DNA of 64,000 bases from NCBI RefSeq assembly GCF_003444775.1, contig NZ_CP021081.1, forward strand, positions 2,220,001 through 2,284,000, given 5' to 3'. Origin of the DNA: Deinococcus ficus (GTDB lineage: Bacteria; Deinococcota; Deinococci; Deinococcales; Deinococcaceae). A program made the translations under genes and the position numbers. Of this stretch, positions 9,714 to 18,206 are shown piece after piece (the stretch's first letter is position 1; the number at the start of each line of letters is the position of its first letter). The notes beneath the pieces were generated by a model. That model saw nothing but the letters and a program-made list of their open reading frames with translations, was not told the origin of the DNA and searched no databases.

Positions 9714-10124
9714 GTGGCGCCGGAACTCGGCTTCCCGGAGGGGTCGGTCACGGCGCGCCTGCCGGCCCCGGCGCGGTTCGTGCTGGGCGCCGGGATTCTG
9801 ACGGGCTTCGCGGCGCTCGGGGAGGGGCTGGTCGCGTGGGCCGGGTGGCCGCTGCCGGGGCCGGTGGTGGGCATGGCGCTGCTGTGGGCGGCGCTGGGGC
9901 TGCGGGTGGTGCGCCTGCACTGGCTGCTGGAGGCCGCCGATGGGCTGCTGGGTGTGCTGGGGCTGCTGTTCGTGCCGGCCACGGTGGGCGTCATTCAGTT
10001 CCTGTCGGCGGGCGCGGCGTGGGGGGCGTGGCTGCTGGTGCTGGTGGCGGGCCTGCTGGCCGGCGCGGGCGTGGCCGGTGTGGTGGCCGCCCGGCTGGTG
10101 CGCCCCGAAGGCGGGCCCGGGTGA
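9714..10124 (+). CDS. CidA/LrgA family holin-like protein
   Basis: A 136-residue small membrane protein with four hydrophobic segments (about 22-42, 48-64, 75-95, 102-126). The WPLPGPVVGMALLWAAL stretch matches the LrgA/CidA family core. With its LrgB partner it forms the holin/antiholin-like pair associated with murein hydrolase control and, in some bacteria and plastids, with glycolate, pyruvate or lactate export. The GTG start at 9714 is preceded by a GGGGCGG run acting as a weak ribosome site. Its stop overlaps the lrgB GTG by 4 bp, proof of coupling. Confidence 0.85.
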   Translation: MAPELGFPEGSVTARLPAPARFVLGAGILTGFAALGEGLVAWAGWPLPGPVVGMALLWAALGLRVVRLHWLLEAADGLLGVLGLLFVPATVGVIQFLSAGAAWGAWLLVLVAGLLAGAGVAGVVAARLVRPEGGPG

Positions 10125-10786
10125 CCTGGACGGCGCTGACGCTGGTGGCGTTCGTGCTGGGGGTGCTGCTGCAGGCGCGCGTCCGGTCGCCGCTGCTGAA
10201 CCCCACGCTGGTCGCGACGCTGGCGGTGGTGGCGGCGCTGCTGCTGACCCGCGTGCCGTACGAGACGTACGCGCGGGACGTGCGGCCGCTGACGTTCCTG
10301 CTGGGGCCGGCGGTGGTGGCGCTGGCGGTGCCCATGTACCGCCTGCGGGCGTTGCTGGCGCGGCAGTGGCGGGCGCTGCTGGTGGGCGGCCTGGGCGGCA
10401 CGCTGTGCGCCGTGGCGGTGGACCACGCGCTGCCGCGGGTGCTTGGGGTGGGCGTGGACGCGGCGCGCGCGCTGGGCACGGCCCCGGCGACCAGTCCGGT
10501 GGCGTTGCAGCTCGCGCAGTTCACGCAGGCGCCGCCGGCGCTGGCGGCCACGCTGGCGGTCCTGTCGGGCCTGCTGGGGGCGCTGCTGCTGCCGGGGTGG
10601 CTGTCGCTGCTGGGCGTGCGGCATCCGCTGGCGCGGGGCGTGGCGATGGGCAGCGTGTCGCACGGGGTGGGCACGGCCCGCGCGCGGGAGGAAGGAGAAC
10701 TGGCAGGCGCGGCCAGCAGCCTGGGCATGGGATTGGCGGCGCTGGCGGTGACGCTGGTCGTGGCGCTCCTGAGCGCGGGGCGCTGA
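10121..10786 (+). CDS. LrgB/CidB family membrane protein
   Basis: A 221-residue polytopic membrane protein with about six to seven spans. The conserved family segment is clear at about 125-205: the TSPVALQLAQF region, LAATLAVLSGLLGALLL, then MGSVSHGVGTARAREEGE (about 180-197), equivalent to the GTAAHAIGT-x-E motif of LrgB. It acts with LrgA in the inner membrane. GTG at 10121 overlaps the lrgA stop (GTGA). A TetR-type gene follows 57 bp downstream on the same strand and may regulate the pair. Physiological substrate is unknown here. Confidence 0.87.
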   Translation: MTWTALTLVAFVLGVLLQARVRSPLLNPTLVATLAVVAALLLTRVPYETYARDVRPLTFLLGPAVVALAVPMYRLRALLARQWRALLVGGLGGTLCAVAVDHALPRVLGVGVDAARALGTAPATSPVALQLAQFTQAPPALAATLAVLSGLLGALLLPGWLSLLGVRHPLARGVAMGSVSHGVGTARAREEGELAGAASSLGMGLAALAVTLVVALLSAGR

Positions 10787-10843
10787 ACGGCGCGGGCCGG
10801 AAGCGGGTTTGACTCTGCCCGTCGCAGCCGGGATGCTGGGGGC

Positions 10844-11434
10844 GTGGCGCGGACCGTGAACCCCATTCAGGACCGGCAGCGGCGCGCGGCGCTGGAGCGG
10901 GCGGCGTACCTGGCGATCTACGAGCGAGGGTACGCCGGCGTGACCCTGGCGGACATCGCCGCGCACGCGGGCGTGAGCCGGGGCACGCTGGTGTACCACT
11001 TCGGGAGCCGCGCGGGGCTGCTGTCGGCGGTCATGCGGCGCTTCACGCGTACCATCACGGCCGCCACCCGCCGCGCGCTGCGGCAGGCGGGCACGCCGGA
11101 CGGGAAGCTGCGGGCGTTCGTGGACAACCAGTTCTACACGGTGGAGTCCACCCGGCGCTTTTCCACGGTGTCGCTGGACTTCCTGGCGGCCGCTACCCGC
11201 GACCCGGAGCTCATGGCGGTGCAGCGGGATTTCCTGCGGGAGACGCTGCGCCTGGACCTGGAACTCGCGGCGCTGGGCGGCGCCGGGGACGGGGCGGGCG
11301 CGGTGGGGCGGGCGCGGCGGCTTCGGGCGCTGATCGAGGGCCTGAGCGTGCAGTTCCTGGCCGACCCGGCCCCGGACCTGGAGGCCTACCGCGCCGACTG
11401 CCTGGAGGGCCTGCGGGCCATCCTGGGCCGCTGA
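10844..11434 (+). CDS. TetR family transcriptional regulator
   Basis: A 196-residue TetR/AcrR-type repressor. The helix-turn-helix lies at about 20-65 (YAGVTLADIAAHAGVSRGT then LVYHFGSRAGLL), a near-consensus TetR DNA-binding domain. The C-terminal ligand domain (about 85-196) resembles the BetI-like TetR_C group. The GTG start at 10844 follows a GATGCT hexamer by 6 nt, a weak leaderless promoter. Gene order suggests control of lrgAB or itself. No clear operator palindrome is visible in the short upstream gap. Confidence 0.85.
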   Translation: MARTVNPIQDRQRRAALERAAYLAIYERGYAGVTLADIAAHAGVSRGTLVYHFGSRAGLLSAVMRRFTRTITAATRRALRQAGTPDGKLRAFVDNQFYTVESTRRFSTVSLDFLAAATRDPELMAVQRDFLRETLRLDLELAALGGAGDGAGAVGRARRLRALIEGLSVQFLADPAPDLEAYRADCLEGLRAILGR

Positions 11435-11444
11435 GCCGGGAAGC

Positions 11445-12179
11445 TCAGAGGGTCAGGGCGTCCATCGCGGCGCGCAGGGCGCGGGCGCCCTCGATCAGGC
11501 GCGGGCCGGGGCGGCCCAGGCCGCTTTCCGGGATGCAGGTGACGGGCACACCCAGGCCGCGGGCCTCGATCACCTCGGGACGGAGTTTCCTCGCGCCGCA
11601 CCAGGAGCACACGATCAGGTCCGGGCGGGCGTCCCGGACCTCATGCAGGTGCAGGGGGGTGCTGCGCCCGGGCCGCTCCGCGAAGGCGTTCACGGCGCCC
11701 AGGCCGGCCAGCAGGTCGGTCACCCAGGAGTCGCGGGTGGCCGCGATGATGGGTCTGGGCCACCATTCCACCACCACGCGCGGCGGGCGGGCGTACGTGC
11801 CGCGCAGCGCCGCGAGGTCGGCTTCCAGCGTGCGGGCGGCCGCCTCGGCCTGGGCGGGCAGGTTCAGCGCCTCTCCCACGGCGCGCAGGTCGCGCAGCAC
11901 GTCCGGCACGCTGACCGGGTCCAGGATCAGCAGGGGCAGCCCGGCGGCCTGCACCTCAGCGATCACGCGGTCCATGCCGGGCACGCTGAGGCTGCCCAGC
12001 ACGAGGTCCGGGCGGGCAGCGGCGAGTCGGGGCACGTCGATGTCCAGATCCTTGCCGAGGCGGGTGACGTGCTCCAGGCCGGGGGCGTCGCTGTAGTCGT
12101 CGGTGGCGACGAGCAGCGGCGTGGCGCCCAGCGCGGCGACGATGTCGGTGTTGCTGGAGACGAGGGAGGCGACGCGCAT
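11445..12179 (-). CDS. Helical-backbone metal receptor (BtuF-like) without signal peptide
   Basis: A 244-residue protein with the periplasmic-binding fold of class III metal/cobalamin receptors: RVASLVSSNTDIVAALGA at the N-terminus, RLAAARPDLVLGS (about 50-62), and a second lobe with a C-terminal IEGARALRAAMDAL. The family binds cobalamin, haem or siderophores for ABC uptake. It is unusual that the protein begins directly in the mature fold with no signal sequence or lipobox, and no permease is adjacent; it may act in the cytoplasm or have lost export. ATG 12179 is fixed by TACCCT ending 7 nt upstream, so a missed signal peptide is unlikely. Confidence 0.75.
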   Translation of the reverse strand: MRVASLVSSNTDIVAALGATPLLVATDDYSDAPGLEHVTRLGKDLDIDVPRLAAARPDLVLGSLSVPGMDRVIAEVQAAGLPLLILDPVSVPDVLRDLRAVGEALNLPAQAEAAARTLEADLAALRGTYARPPRVVVEWWPRPIIAATRDSWVTDLLAGLGAVNAFAERPGRSTPLHLHEVRDARPDLIVCSWCGARKLRPEVIEARGLGVPVTCIPESGLGRPGPRLIEGARALRAAMDALTL

Positions 12180-12277
12180 GCCTGTCAGGGTAGCGCGGGG
12201 TCATGCGGCGGTGACGGCCTGGAGCGGCTGGGCGGGGGCCGGGCGGGCCCTGACCGTGTGGTAGGCTGAGGGGAGTT

Positions 12278-12901
12278 ATGAAGAACACTTTCGCTGTCAC
12301 GGCCACCCTGCTGGCGGCCTTCGTTATCGGGGGCTCCATGCTGGCCTACAACCGTGGCACGGCAAGCCACCACGGCGCCGAGACGGAAACGCACGGCGCG
12401 GCGAACACGGCCGGAAGCCATGAAACCACCGCCAACACCGAATCCCACGAGTCCGGCACCACCACGGCCGAACCCGCGCAGGAAGGCGACGCGCCGGTCG
12501 CGGGCAGCACCGTGGACGGAAGCGAGGCCGGCGAGACGCCCGCCGGGAACCCCGAGCCCGTGAGCAGCACCGACGCTGGCGCCGTGGCCGGCGCGACCGG
12601 CGCCACCGGCGAGGAACCCAACCAGACCGCCCGCGCCGCCGAGCTTGAGGGCGACGAGACCGCCGGCGGGAAGACGTTCGCCAGCAGCTGCGCCGGCTGC
12701 CACGGCGCCGAGGGCCAGGGCGGCGTGGGCCCGGCCATGACCAAGGAAGCGAACACCTGGACGCTGGAGCAGTTCACGTCCGCGGTGCGCGAGGGCAAGG
12801 CCCCCGGCCGCGACCTGGGCGCGATGATGCCGCACTTCACGGCCTCGCAGCTGACCGACACGGACCTGCTGAACCTGCACAAGTACGTCCAGGGCCTCTA
12901 A
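12278..12901 (+). CDS. Membrane-anchored or secreted c-type cytochrome
   Basis: A 207-residue single-haem cytochrome c. Residues 1-24 form a hydrophobic N-terminal segment (anchor or uncleaved signal); 25-125 is a low-complexity Thr/Glu/Gly/Ala linker; the haem domain follows with CAGCH at 138-142 and a probable axial Met at 183 or 184 (MMPHF). It should carry electrons on the outer face of the cytoplasmic membrane. TAGGCT ends 10 nt before the ATG, and GAGGGGAG lies just before it. A hairpin terminator follows. No oxidase or reductase partner gene is adjacent. Confidence 0.88.
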   Translation: MKNTFAVTATLLAAFVIGGSMLAYNRGTASHHGAETETHGAANTAGSHETTANTESHESGTTTAEPAQEGDAPVAGSTVDGSEAGETPAGNPEPVSSTDAGAVAGATGATGEEPNQTARAAELEGDETAGGKTFASSCAGCHGAEGQGGVGPAMTKEANTWTLEQFTSAVREGKAPGRDLGAMMPHFTASQLTDTDLLNLHKYVQGL

Positions 12902-12920
12902 ACCCAGCTGAAACTCCGGT

Positions 12921-12944
12921 GGGCCGCTCCTGACGGGGCGGCCC
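12921..12944 (+). terminator. Terminator after the cytochrome c gene
   Basis: GGGCCGC / GCGGCCC stem (7 bp) with a 10-nt loop, followed by GCTTTG. It lies 19 bp after the stop codon. Confidence 0.55.
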
Positions 12945-13014
12945 GCTTTGCTTGCGCCGGGGAACCGTGAGCGGGACCGGAACCCTGGGGGGGTGGGGCG
13001 CGTACTTTACGGGT

Positions 13015-14622
13015 ATGAGCCTGAACCTCCCGTTCCTGAACAAGCTGAACCTCCCGGACGGCGTGTCGCATCCGACGTGGGTGGTCCTGGACCTGACCGG
13101 GCCGTACCCGGAGCGGTCGCCCACGCAGCCCATCCAGGCGCTGCTCAGCCGCACCGAGTCCCTGGAGGCGCTGCGCGCCCGGGTGGACGCCCTGGGCAAT
13201 GCCGAGTGGCTGCACGGCGTGCTGGTGCGCGTCAGCGAGTTCACGGCGTCCCCGGCGACCGCGCACGCCATCCGCAGGCTGCTGCGGCGCCTGTCGGAGA
13301 AGAAGCGCACGGTGGCGTTCCTGCCGCAGCTGACCATGACCGCCCTGATTGCCGCGAGCGGCGCGAAGGAACTCGTGGCGCCCGAGTCCGCGGACGTGAT
13401 GCTCACCGGCTTCGCGGTGGAACCCACCTTCATGGGTGAATTCCTGAAGAAGCACGGCATCGAGTTCGAGAACCTGCGCATCAAGGAGTACAAGGCGGCC
13501 CTCACGCGCTTCAGCGAGGACCGCATGGACGACCACAACCGTGAGCAGCTTCAGGCGTACCTGGACAGCGCCGAAACCGCCTGGGTGCGTGACCTGGCCG
13601 AGGCCCGCGGCGTGGGCGAGGACGTGGCGCGCGGCTGGCTGGACGCGGACTTCACCAGCGCCCGCGCCATGAAGGACGCCGGGCTGCTCGACAAGGTCGC
13701 GTACGAGGACGAACTGGTCGGCCCCGGCACCCGGCCCCTCCAGGCGGTCGTGGACCTGCTCGCCGCGCAGTTCGGCAAGGCCGGCGGGAAGAAGGACCGG
13801 ATCGCGGTGGTGCCCGTGATCGGCACCATCGTGCCCGGCAGGAGCAAGCACAACCCCCTGCCGCTGCCGCTGCTGGGCGGCCCGATGGCCGGGTCGGACA
13901 CCGTGGTGGGCGCCCTGAAACGCGCCAAGGACGACAAGCACACCAAGGCCATCGTGGTGTACGTGAACAGTGGCGGCGGCAGCGCCCTGGCCAGCGACCT
14001 GATGTGGCGCGAGATCGAAACGAGCGACAAGCCCGTGGTGGTGGTCATGGGCGAGTACGCCGCCAGTGGCGGGTACTACCTCGCGGCCGGCGCGGACCAC
14101 ATCGTCGCCTCGCCGTACACCCTGACCGGCAGCATCGGCGTGGTCAGCGGCAAGCCGGTCATGGAGAAGTTCAACGAGCGGCACGGCCTGCGGCCCGAGG
14201 GGGTGGGCCGCGCCAGCGCCCTGAAGTTCACCACCAGCCGCGCCTTTACCGACGAGGAACGCGAGCACATGCAGCGCGGCATCGCCGAGGTGTACGACCG
14301 CTTCACCACCCGCGTCGCCGAGGGCCGCGGCCTGAGCAAGGAGCGCGTGAACGAGATCGGCCGCGGCCGCATCTGGTCCGGCGCGGACGCCCTGGACCTC
14401 GGGCTGGTGGACGAGCTCGGGGACCTGCACACTGGCGTGCAGCGCGCTGCCGAACTGGCCGGCCTGCCCCTGGACGCCCCCACCTGGACCGCCGCCCCGA
14501 AAAGCCACGGGCCGCTGCCGGAGTTCGTGCAGGAAGTCCGGGACGCCGCGCAGGTCAGCGTGTGGCCGTTCGGGCAGGAGCGCGTGCTGACGTGGCTGGA
14601 CCGGGACCTCAAGGTCCGCTGA
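13015..14622 (+). CDS. sppA: Signal peptide peptidase SppA, long (two-domain) form
   Basis: A 535-residue S49 serine protease of the 67-kDa type, with two tandem S49 domains (about 20-250 and 262-470). The active-site pair is split as in E. coli SppA: Lys160 in the N-terminal domain (KEYKAALTRF) and Ser351 in the C-terminal domain (GEYAASGGYY). It degrades cleaved signal peptides in the membrane. Unlike E. coli, no strong N-terminal membrane anchor is visible in this start. ATG 13015 was chosen because TACTTT ends 6 nt before it; upstream in-frame codons lack signals. An intrinsic terminator follows. Confidence 0.9.
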   Translation: MSLNLPFLNKLNLPDGVSHPTWVVLDLTGPYPERSPTQPIQALLSRTESLEALRARVDALGNAEWLHGVLVRVSEFTASPATAHAIRRLLRRLSEKKRTVAFLPQLTMTALIAASGAKELVAPESADVMLTGFAVEPTFMGEFLKKHGIEFENLRIKEYKAALTRFSEDRMDDHNREQLQAYLDSAETAWVRDLAEARGVGEDVARGWLDADFTSARAMKDAGLLDKVAYEDELVGPGTRPLQAVVDLLAAQFGKAGGKKDRIAVVPVIGTIVPGRSKHNPLPLPLLGGPMAGSDTVVGALKRAKDDKHTKAIVVYVNSGGGSALASDLMWREIETSDKPVVVVMGEYAASGGYYLAAGADHIVASPYTLTGSIGVVSGKPVMEKFNERHGLRPEGVGRASALKFTTSRAFTDEEREHMQRGIAEVYDRFTTRVAEGRGLSKERVNEIGRGRIWSGADALDLGLVDELGDLHTGVQRAAELAGLPLDAPTWTAAPKSHGPLPEFVQEVRDAAQVSVWPFGQERVLTWLDRDLKVR

Positions 14623-14639
14623 CCGCCCCCAGCCGGCCT

Positions 14640-14673
14640 CTCCCCTCCCCCGCCCGGGAGGGGAGTTCTGTTT
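14640..14673 (+). terminator. Intrinsic terminator after sppA
   Basis: CTCCCCTCCC / GGGAGGGGAG, a perfect 10-bp stem with a 6-nt loop, followed by TTCTGTTT. Confidence 0.8.
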
Positions 14674-14687
14674 GCCCGGGCAGCTGG

Positions 14688-14693
14688 TACGCT
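14688..14693 (+). promoter_or_regulatory. -10 hexamer for the methyltransferase gene
   Basis: TACGCT, 59 nt before the ATG at 14753. Unlike most genes here this transcript would carry a leader, and a good ribosome site (GAGGAGGG) precedes the start codon. Confidence 0.4.
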
Positions 14694-14752
14694 GAAGTCT
14701 CTCCGGTCTTCGAAACCCAGCAGGACGCGTCCCGCCCAGAGGAGGGCCTGGC

Positions 14753-15553
14753 ATGACCGACAGCGCACCGAAGGAACTGTGGGGAACAGGCCACGCCTAC
14801 GAGCAGTACGTGGGCCGCTGGAGCCGTCAGGTGGCCGGGCCGTTCCTGGCGTGGCTGGCCGCCCCGGCAGGCGCGGCGTGGCTGGACGTGGGGTGCGGCA
14901 CCGGCGCCCTGGTGAGCACCATCCTGGACCGCACGCGGCCGGCGTCGGTACTGGGCATCGACCGGGCCGGGGGCTTCGTCCAGGCGGCGCGGGCGCAGGT
15001 GACGGACCCGCGGGCGCAGTTTCTGGTGGGGGACGCCACGCAGCTGCCCACCGACGCCCGGCATGACGTGACGGTCAGCGGCCTGGTGCTGAATTTCGTG
15101 CCGGACCACGCCGCCATGCTGCGTGAGATGGTGCGCGTCACCCGGCCCGGAGGCACGGTGGCGGCGTACGTGTGGGATTACGCGGGGGGCATGCAGATGA
15201 TGCGGCACTTCTGGGACGTGGCCCTGGAGCTCAGCCCGGACGACGCCCAGGTGGACGAGGCGGACCGCTTTCCGATCTGCGCCCCGGACGCCCTCGCCGC
15301 CCTGTGGGAGGCCGGCGGGCTGACGGGCACGACAGTGACAGCCATCGAGATTCCCACGGTGTTCCGGGATTTCGACGACTACTGGCAGCCGTTTCTGAGG
15401 AAGCAGGGCGCGGCGCCCGCATACCTCGCCACGCTGGACGCTGGCGTGCAGACGCAGATCCGGGAGCGGCTGGAGGCGCGGCTGGCACGCACCGGGGACG
15501 GCCGCATTCCCCTCACGGCGCGCGCCTGGGCGGTGCAGGGCCGCGTACCCTGA
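14753..15553 (+). CDS. Class I SAM-dependent methyltransferase
   Basis: A 266-residue methyltransferase. The SAM-binding motif I is WLDVGCGTGAL (about 43-53), an acidic strand end GIDRA is at about 70-74, and GDATQLP is at about 93-99, with a later RPGGTVAAYVWDY strand (about 133-145). The overall layout matches the UbiE/Methyltransf_11 group. Substrate unknown. It has its own promoter and a leader with a good Shine-Dalgarno, is bounded by terminators on both sides and is therefore monocistronic. Confidence 0.88.
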   Translation: MTDSAPKELWGTGHAYEQYVGRWSRQVAGPFLAWLAAPAGAAWLDVGCGTGALVSTILDRTRPASVLGIDRAGGFVQAARAQVTDPRAQFLVGDATQLPTDARHDVTVSGLVLNFVPDHAAMLREMVRVTRPGGTVAAYVWDYAGGMQMMRHFWDVALELSPDDAQVDEADRFPICAPDALAALWEAGGLTGTTVTAIEIPTVFRDFDDYWQPFLRKQGAAPAYLATLDAGVQTQIRERLEARLARTGDGRIPLTARAWAVQGRVP

Positions 15554-15566
15554 GCACAACGGACCG

Positions 15567-15595
15567 CAGGCGCCAGGGCAACTCCCCGGCGCCTG
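15567..15595. terminator. Bidirectional terminator between methyltransferase and M3 peptidase genes
   Basis: CAGGCGCC / GGCGCCTG, an 8-bp perfect stem with a 13-nt loop in the 55-bp gap between converging genes. Confidence 0.6.
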
Positions 15596-15608
15596 CTCCC
15601 GTTGGCCC

Positions 15609-17393
15609 TTACGCGCCGACGGTGCGGACGTACTCGTCGATCTGCGCGCGGATCACGTTCAGGCTGCCTTCCCAGAAGTCCGGGGCGTGCAGGTCGATCC
15701 CGAAGCGCTGCGCGAGGCTGCGGGCGTCGCCCAGGCCGGTGCTGGCGAGCAGGTCGTCGTACTTCGCCTGGAATTCGGCCTCACGGCCCTCGCTGCGGGC
15801 CTGCACGTACTGCGCGTACACGCCCAGGCCGAACAGCAGCCCGAAGGTGTACGGGTAGTTGTAGAACTGCATGCCGTAGTAGTGGGGTTTCACCGCCCAC
15901 ATGTAGGGGTGCAGGGTGGCAATGGTGTCGCCGTACGCCTCACGCTGCGCCCAGGTCATCAGGTCGCACAGTTCCTGAGGGGTGAGGTCGCGCTGGGCGC
16001 GTTTCTCGAACACAGCCTGCTCGAACAGGAAGCGGCTGTGGATGTCCACGACGACCTGCGAGGACCCGAGCAGCTGGGTTTCGAGCACGTACAGCTTCTC
16101 GGCGCCCTGCGCGCCGGCCTGCGCTGCGTTCTGGATGATCGTCTCGCAGAAGATGCTGGCGGTTTCCGCCAGGGTCATGGGCGTTTCCTTCTGCAGGGGC
16201 GTGCGCGCGGCCTTCACGAGGTTGTGGTACCCGTGCCCGAGTTCGTGCGCCAGCGTGGACACGCTGTCCAGGCTGGGGGCATGGTTCATCATGATGCGGC
16301 TGGCGTCGCCTTCCCAGCCCATGCAGAAGGCCCCGCCCCGCTTACCGTCGCGGGGGCCGGCGTCCACCCAGTCCTCGCGGAAGGCGCGGGCGGCGAAATC
16401 CCCGAGTTTGGCGCTGTAGGTGCGGAACTGCTCTTCCACGAACGTCATGCCGGCGCCGTAGGTCCATTCGGTGGCACTCTGCCCGGCCGGGGCGGTGATG
16501 TCCCACCAGTCCAGTTTCGCTTTACCCAGCGCTTTGGCCTTGGCGCGGTAGTAGCGGTGGAAGTCCGGGAGGCTGCGCACGACGGCGGCCTGCATGGCGT
16601 CCAGTGTCTGGCGGTCGATGCCGTTCATCAGCAGGCTGGGCTCCACGGCGTCCGCGAAGCCGCGGCGGGCCGCCAGGGTGCCCTGTTCGCCCTTCACGCC
16701 GTTCATGCAGGCCGCGCAGACCATCTCGGCTGTCTTCCAGGCGGCGATCTCGGCGTCGAAGGCGTCCTTGCGCACCGTTTCGTCCGGGTCGCTCTGCATG
16801 CCGCGCAGGGTGGTGACCGGCAGGGGCTGGCCGCGGTACTCGCCGGTGAGCTGGCTGGTGTAGTTGCCGTGCAGTTTCGTCCAGCCGCCGCCGGAGCTGG
16901 GGTGCAGGCGCGCGGCGAGGTCCTCCTCGGGCGGGGTCATCTGGTGCCGGGCGTACTTCACGCTCTTGCGGATGAAGTGCTCGTGGTCCCGCGCGGTCGG
17001 GGAGTCGGCCAGCAGGGCGCTCAGGGCGTCGTCGTTCAGGCCCCCCAGCCAGGCGGTCAGGCGGGAGCGCAGCGGGCCGATGGGCAGAGTCGCGGTGACC
17101 AGTTCGCCCATCTTCTGCTGCGCCAGGGCGTTGCGGCTGTCCACGCTGGTGAAGGCGTTGATGTACGAGCCCAGCGGCAGGCGCCGGGCGGTCAGGGCGT
17201 TCATGGCGTCCAGCACGCGGTCCAGCGTTGCGGGCGTCACGGGGGCGCCCTGGCGGATGTCCAGGTTGTCAAACAGCGTTTCCAGTTCGGTCACGCAGGT
17301 CTGGATGGCGCTCAGGTCAGCCGTGAAGTTCGTGTCGTCCAGGCCGGCGTACAGGTCGTCCGTCCGCCAGCGCGGCATCTCCAGTGTGGTCAT
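15609..17393 (-). CDS. M3 family oligoendopeptidase (PepF-like)
   Basis: A 594-residue zinc metallopeptidase. The catalytic site LAHELGHGYH (around residue 380-390) gives the HExxH zinc motif, with downstream Glu residues in the AETASIFCE segment supplying the third ligand, as in oligoendopeptidase F. It cleaves short cytoplasmic peptides. N-terminal helices (about 20-200) form the usual capping domain. The ATG at 17393 is chosen over longer in-frame starts because TACACT ends 7 nt before it and the sequence then starts MTTLEMPRW. A near-perfect palindrome lies 54 bp upstream of the start. Confidence 0.92.
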   Translation of the reverse strand: MTTLEMPRWRTDDLYAGLDDTNFTADLSAIQTCVTELETLFDNLDIRQGAPVTPATLDRVLDAMNALTARRLPLGSYINAFTSVDSRNALAQQKMGELVTATLPIGPLRSRLTAWLGGLNDDALSALLADSPTARDHEHFIRKSVKYARHQMTPPEEDLAARLHPSSGGGWTKLHGNYTSQLTGEYRGQPLPVTTLRGMQSDPDETVRKDAFDAEIAAWKTAEMVCAACMNGVKGEQGTLAARRGFADAVEPSLLMNGIDRQTLDAMQAAVVRSLPDFHRYYRAKAKALGKAKLDWWDITAPAGQSATEWTYGAGMTFVEEQFRTYSAKLGDFAARAFREDWVDAGPRDGKRGGAFCMGWEGDASRIMMNHAPSLDSVSTLAHELGHGYHNLVKAARTPLQKETPMTLAETASIFCETIIQNAAQAGAQGAEKLYVLETQLLGSSQVVVDIHSRFLFEQAVFEKRAQRDLTPQELCDLMTWAQREAYGDTIATLHPYMWAVKPHYYGMQFYNYPYTFGLLFGLGVYAQYVQARSEGREAEFQAKYDDLLASTGLGDARSLAQRFGIDLHAPDFWEGSLNVIRAQIDEYVRTVGA

Positions 17394-17446
17394 GCCCCCG
17401 AGTGTAAGTCCCGGTGCAATCCCGCGGCTGAGCGCCACCCGCGCCT

Positions 17447-17472
17447 CCGGGTAGGTCAATTGGCCTACCCGG
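17447..17472. promoter_or_regulatory. 26-bp near-perfect palindrome between phoU and the M3 peptidase gene
   Basis: CCGGGTAGG ... CCTACCCGG with a CAATTG centre; only one base pair of the 26 is mismatched. It is 10 bp past the phoU stop and about 40 bp upstream of the peptidase -10 box. Without a T-tract it could be the phoU terminator or an operator for the peptidase. Confidence 0.45.
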
Positions 17473-17481
17473 ACCGGCGCC

Positions 17482-18147
17482 TCAGTGGGAGTTCAGCAGG
17501 CGGTGCGTGTGGCTGTGGCCCATCACGAGCCGCTCCAGGCGCTCGGCGATGTTCACGAGGTGGTCGCCCAGGCGTTCGAGGTTGCGGGCCATGCGGCCGG
17601 CGGTGAGGGCCACCTCGTTGTCCTCGGGGCGTTCCATCAGGCGGGTCAGGCTGGCGCGCTGCATCTGTTCGTACAGGGCGTCCACCTGCTCGAAGTCCAG
17701 TTTCATGACCTCGCGGGCGGCCTTCACGTCCCGCTCGGCGAAGGCGAAGGCCAGGGTTTCCACCATCTCCTTGAGCAGCGTGACCAGCGGCAGCACGTCC
17801 TGCAGGGTGGCGCTGCGGGCGCGCGGCGCGAGGGATTCGAGGTCCTGCGCGACCTTGAAGGCGTAATCCCCGACGCGTTCCAGGTTCGTGAGGCTGCGGA
17901 ACACCAGCAGGTGGAATTCCAGCTCACCGGGTTCCAGGCCGCTGGCGAAGGCCTGCAGGCAGGCGTCCTCGATTTCCAGTTCGAGGGCGTTCGTCTCGGC
18001 TTCCAGGGTCCGGGCTCGGTCGCCCAGGCCGGCGAACTCGGCGCGGGCATTGGCGTCGCGCACGGCGTCCAGTTCCTCCAGAGTGATGCTGAGCATCCGG
18101 AGGAACCTCCCCGTGATATGGGCGCTGCTGCTGCGGGCGTCCGGCAT
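17482..18147 (-). CDS. phoU: PhoU-family phosphate-uptake regulator
   Basis: A 221-residue all-helical protein with the duplicated three-helix PhoU repeat: the first ends in LVFRSLTNLERVGDYAFKVA and the second in GRMARNLERLGDHLVNIAERL; each carries the metal-binding E/D-R-x-G-D-x-x motif of the family. PhoU represses the PhoR/PhoB system and limits Pst transport. There is no pst or phoR gene beside it here. The start is uncertain: ATG at 18147 has GATACT ending 6 nt upstream, while the conserved fold begins later, near MLSITLEELD. Confidence 0.85.
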   Translation of the reverse strand: MPDARSSSAHITGRFLRMLSITLEELDAVRDANARAEFAGLGDRARTLEAETNALELEIEDACLQAFASGLEPGELEFHLLVFRSLTNLERVGDYAFKVAQDLESLAPRARSATLQDVLPLVTLLKEMVETLAFAFAERDVKAAREVMKLDFEQVDALYEQMQRASLTRLMERPEDNEVALTAGRMARNLERLGDHLVNIAERLERLVMGHSHTHRLLNSH

Positions 18148-18206
18148 GGCAGGAGTATCTTAGTGGGTTGTGATCCGTCCGTCAGGAGCACGGGGGCCGC
18201 GTCCCT

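Noticed and set aside
14689..14752. sppA terminator and methyltransferase leader as a riboswitch
   Set aside because: The strong hairpin lies before the methyltransferase -10 box and ends sppA; the 55-nt leader itself shows no aptamer motif.
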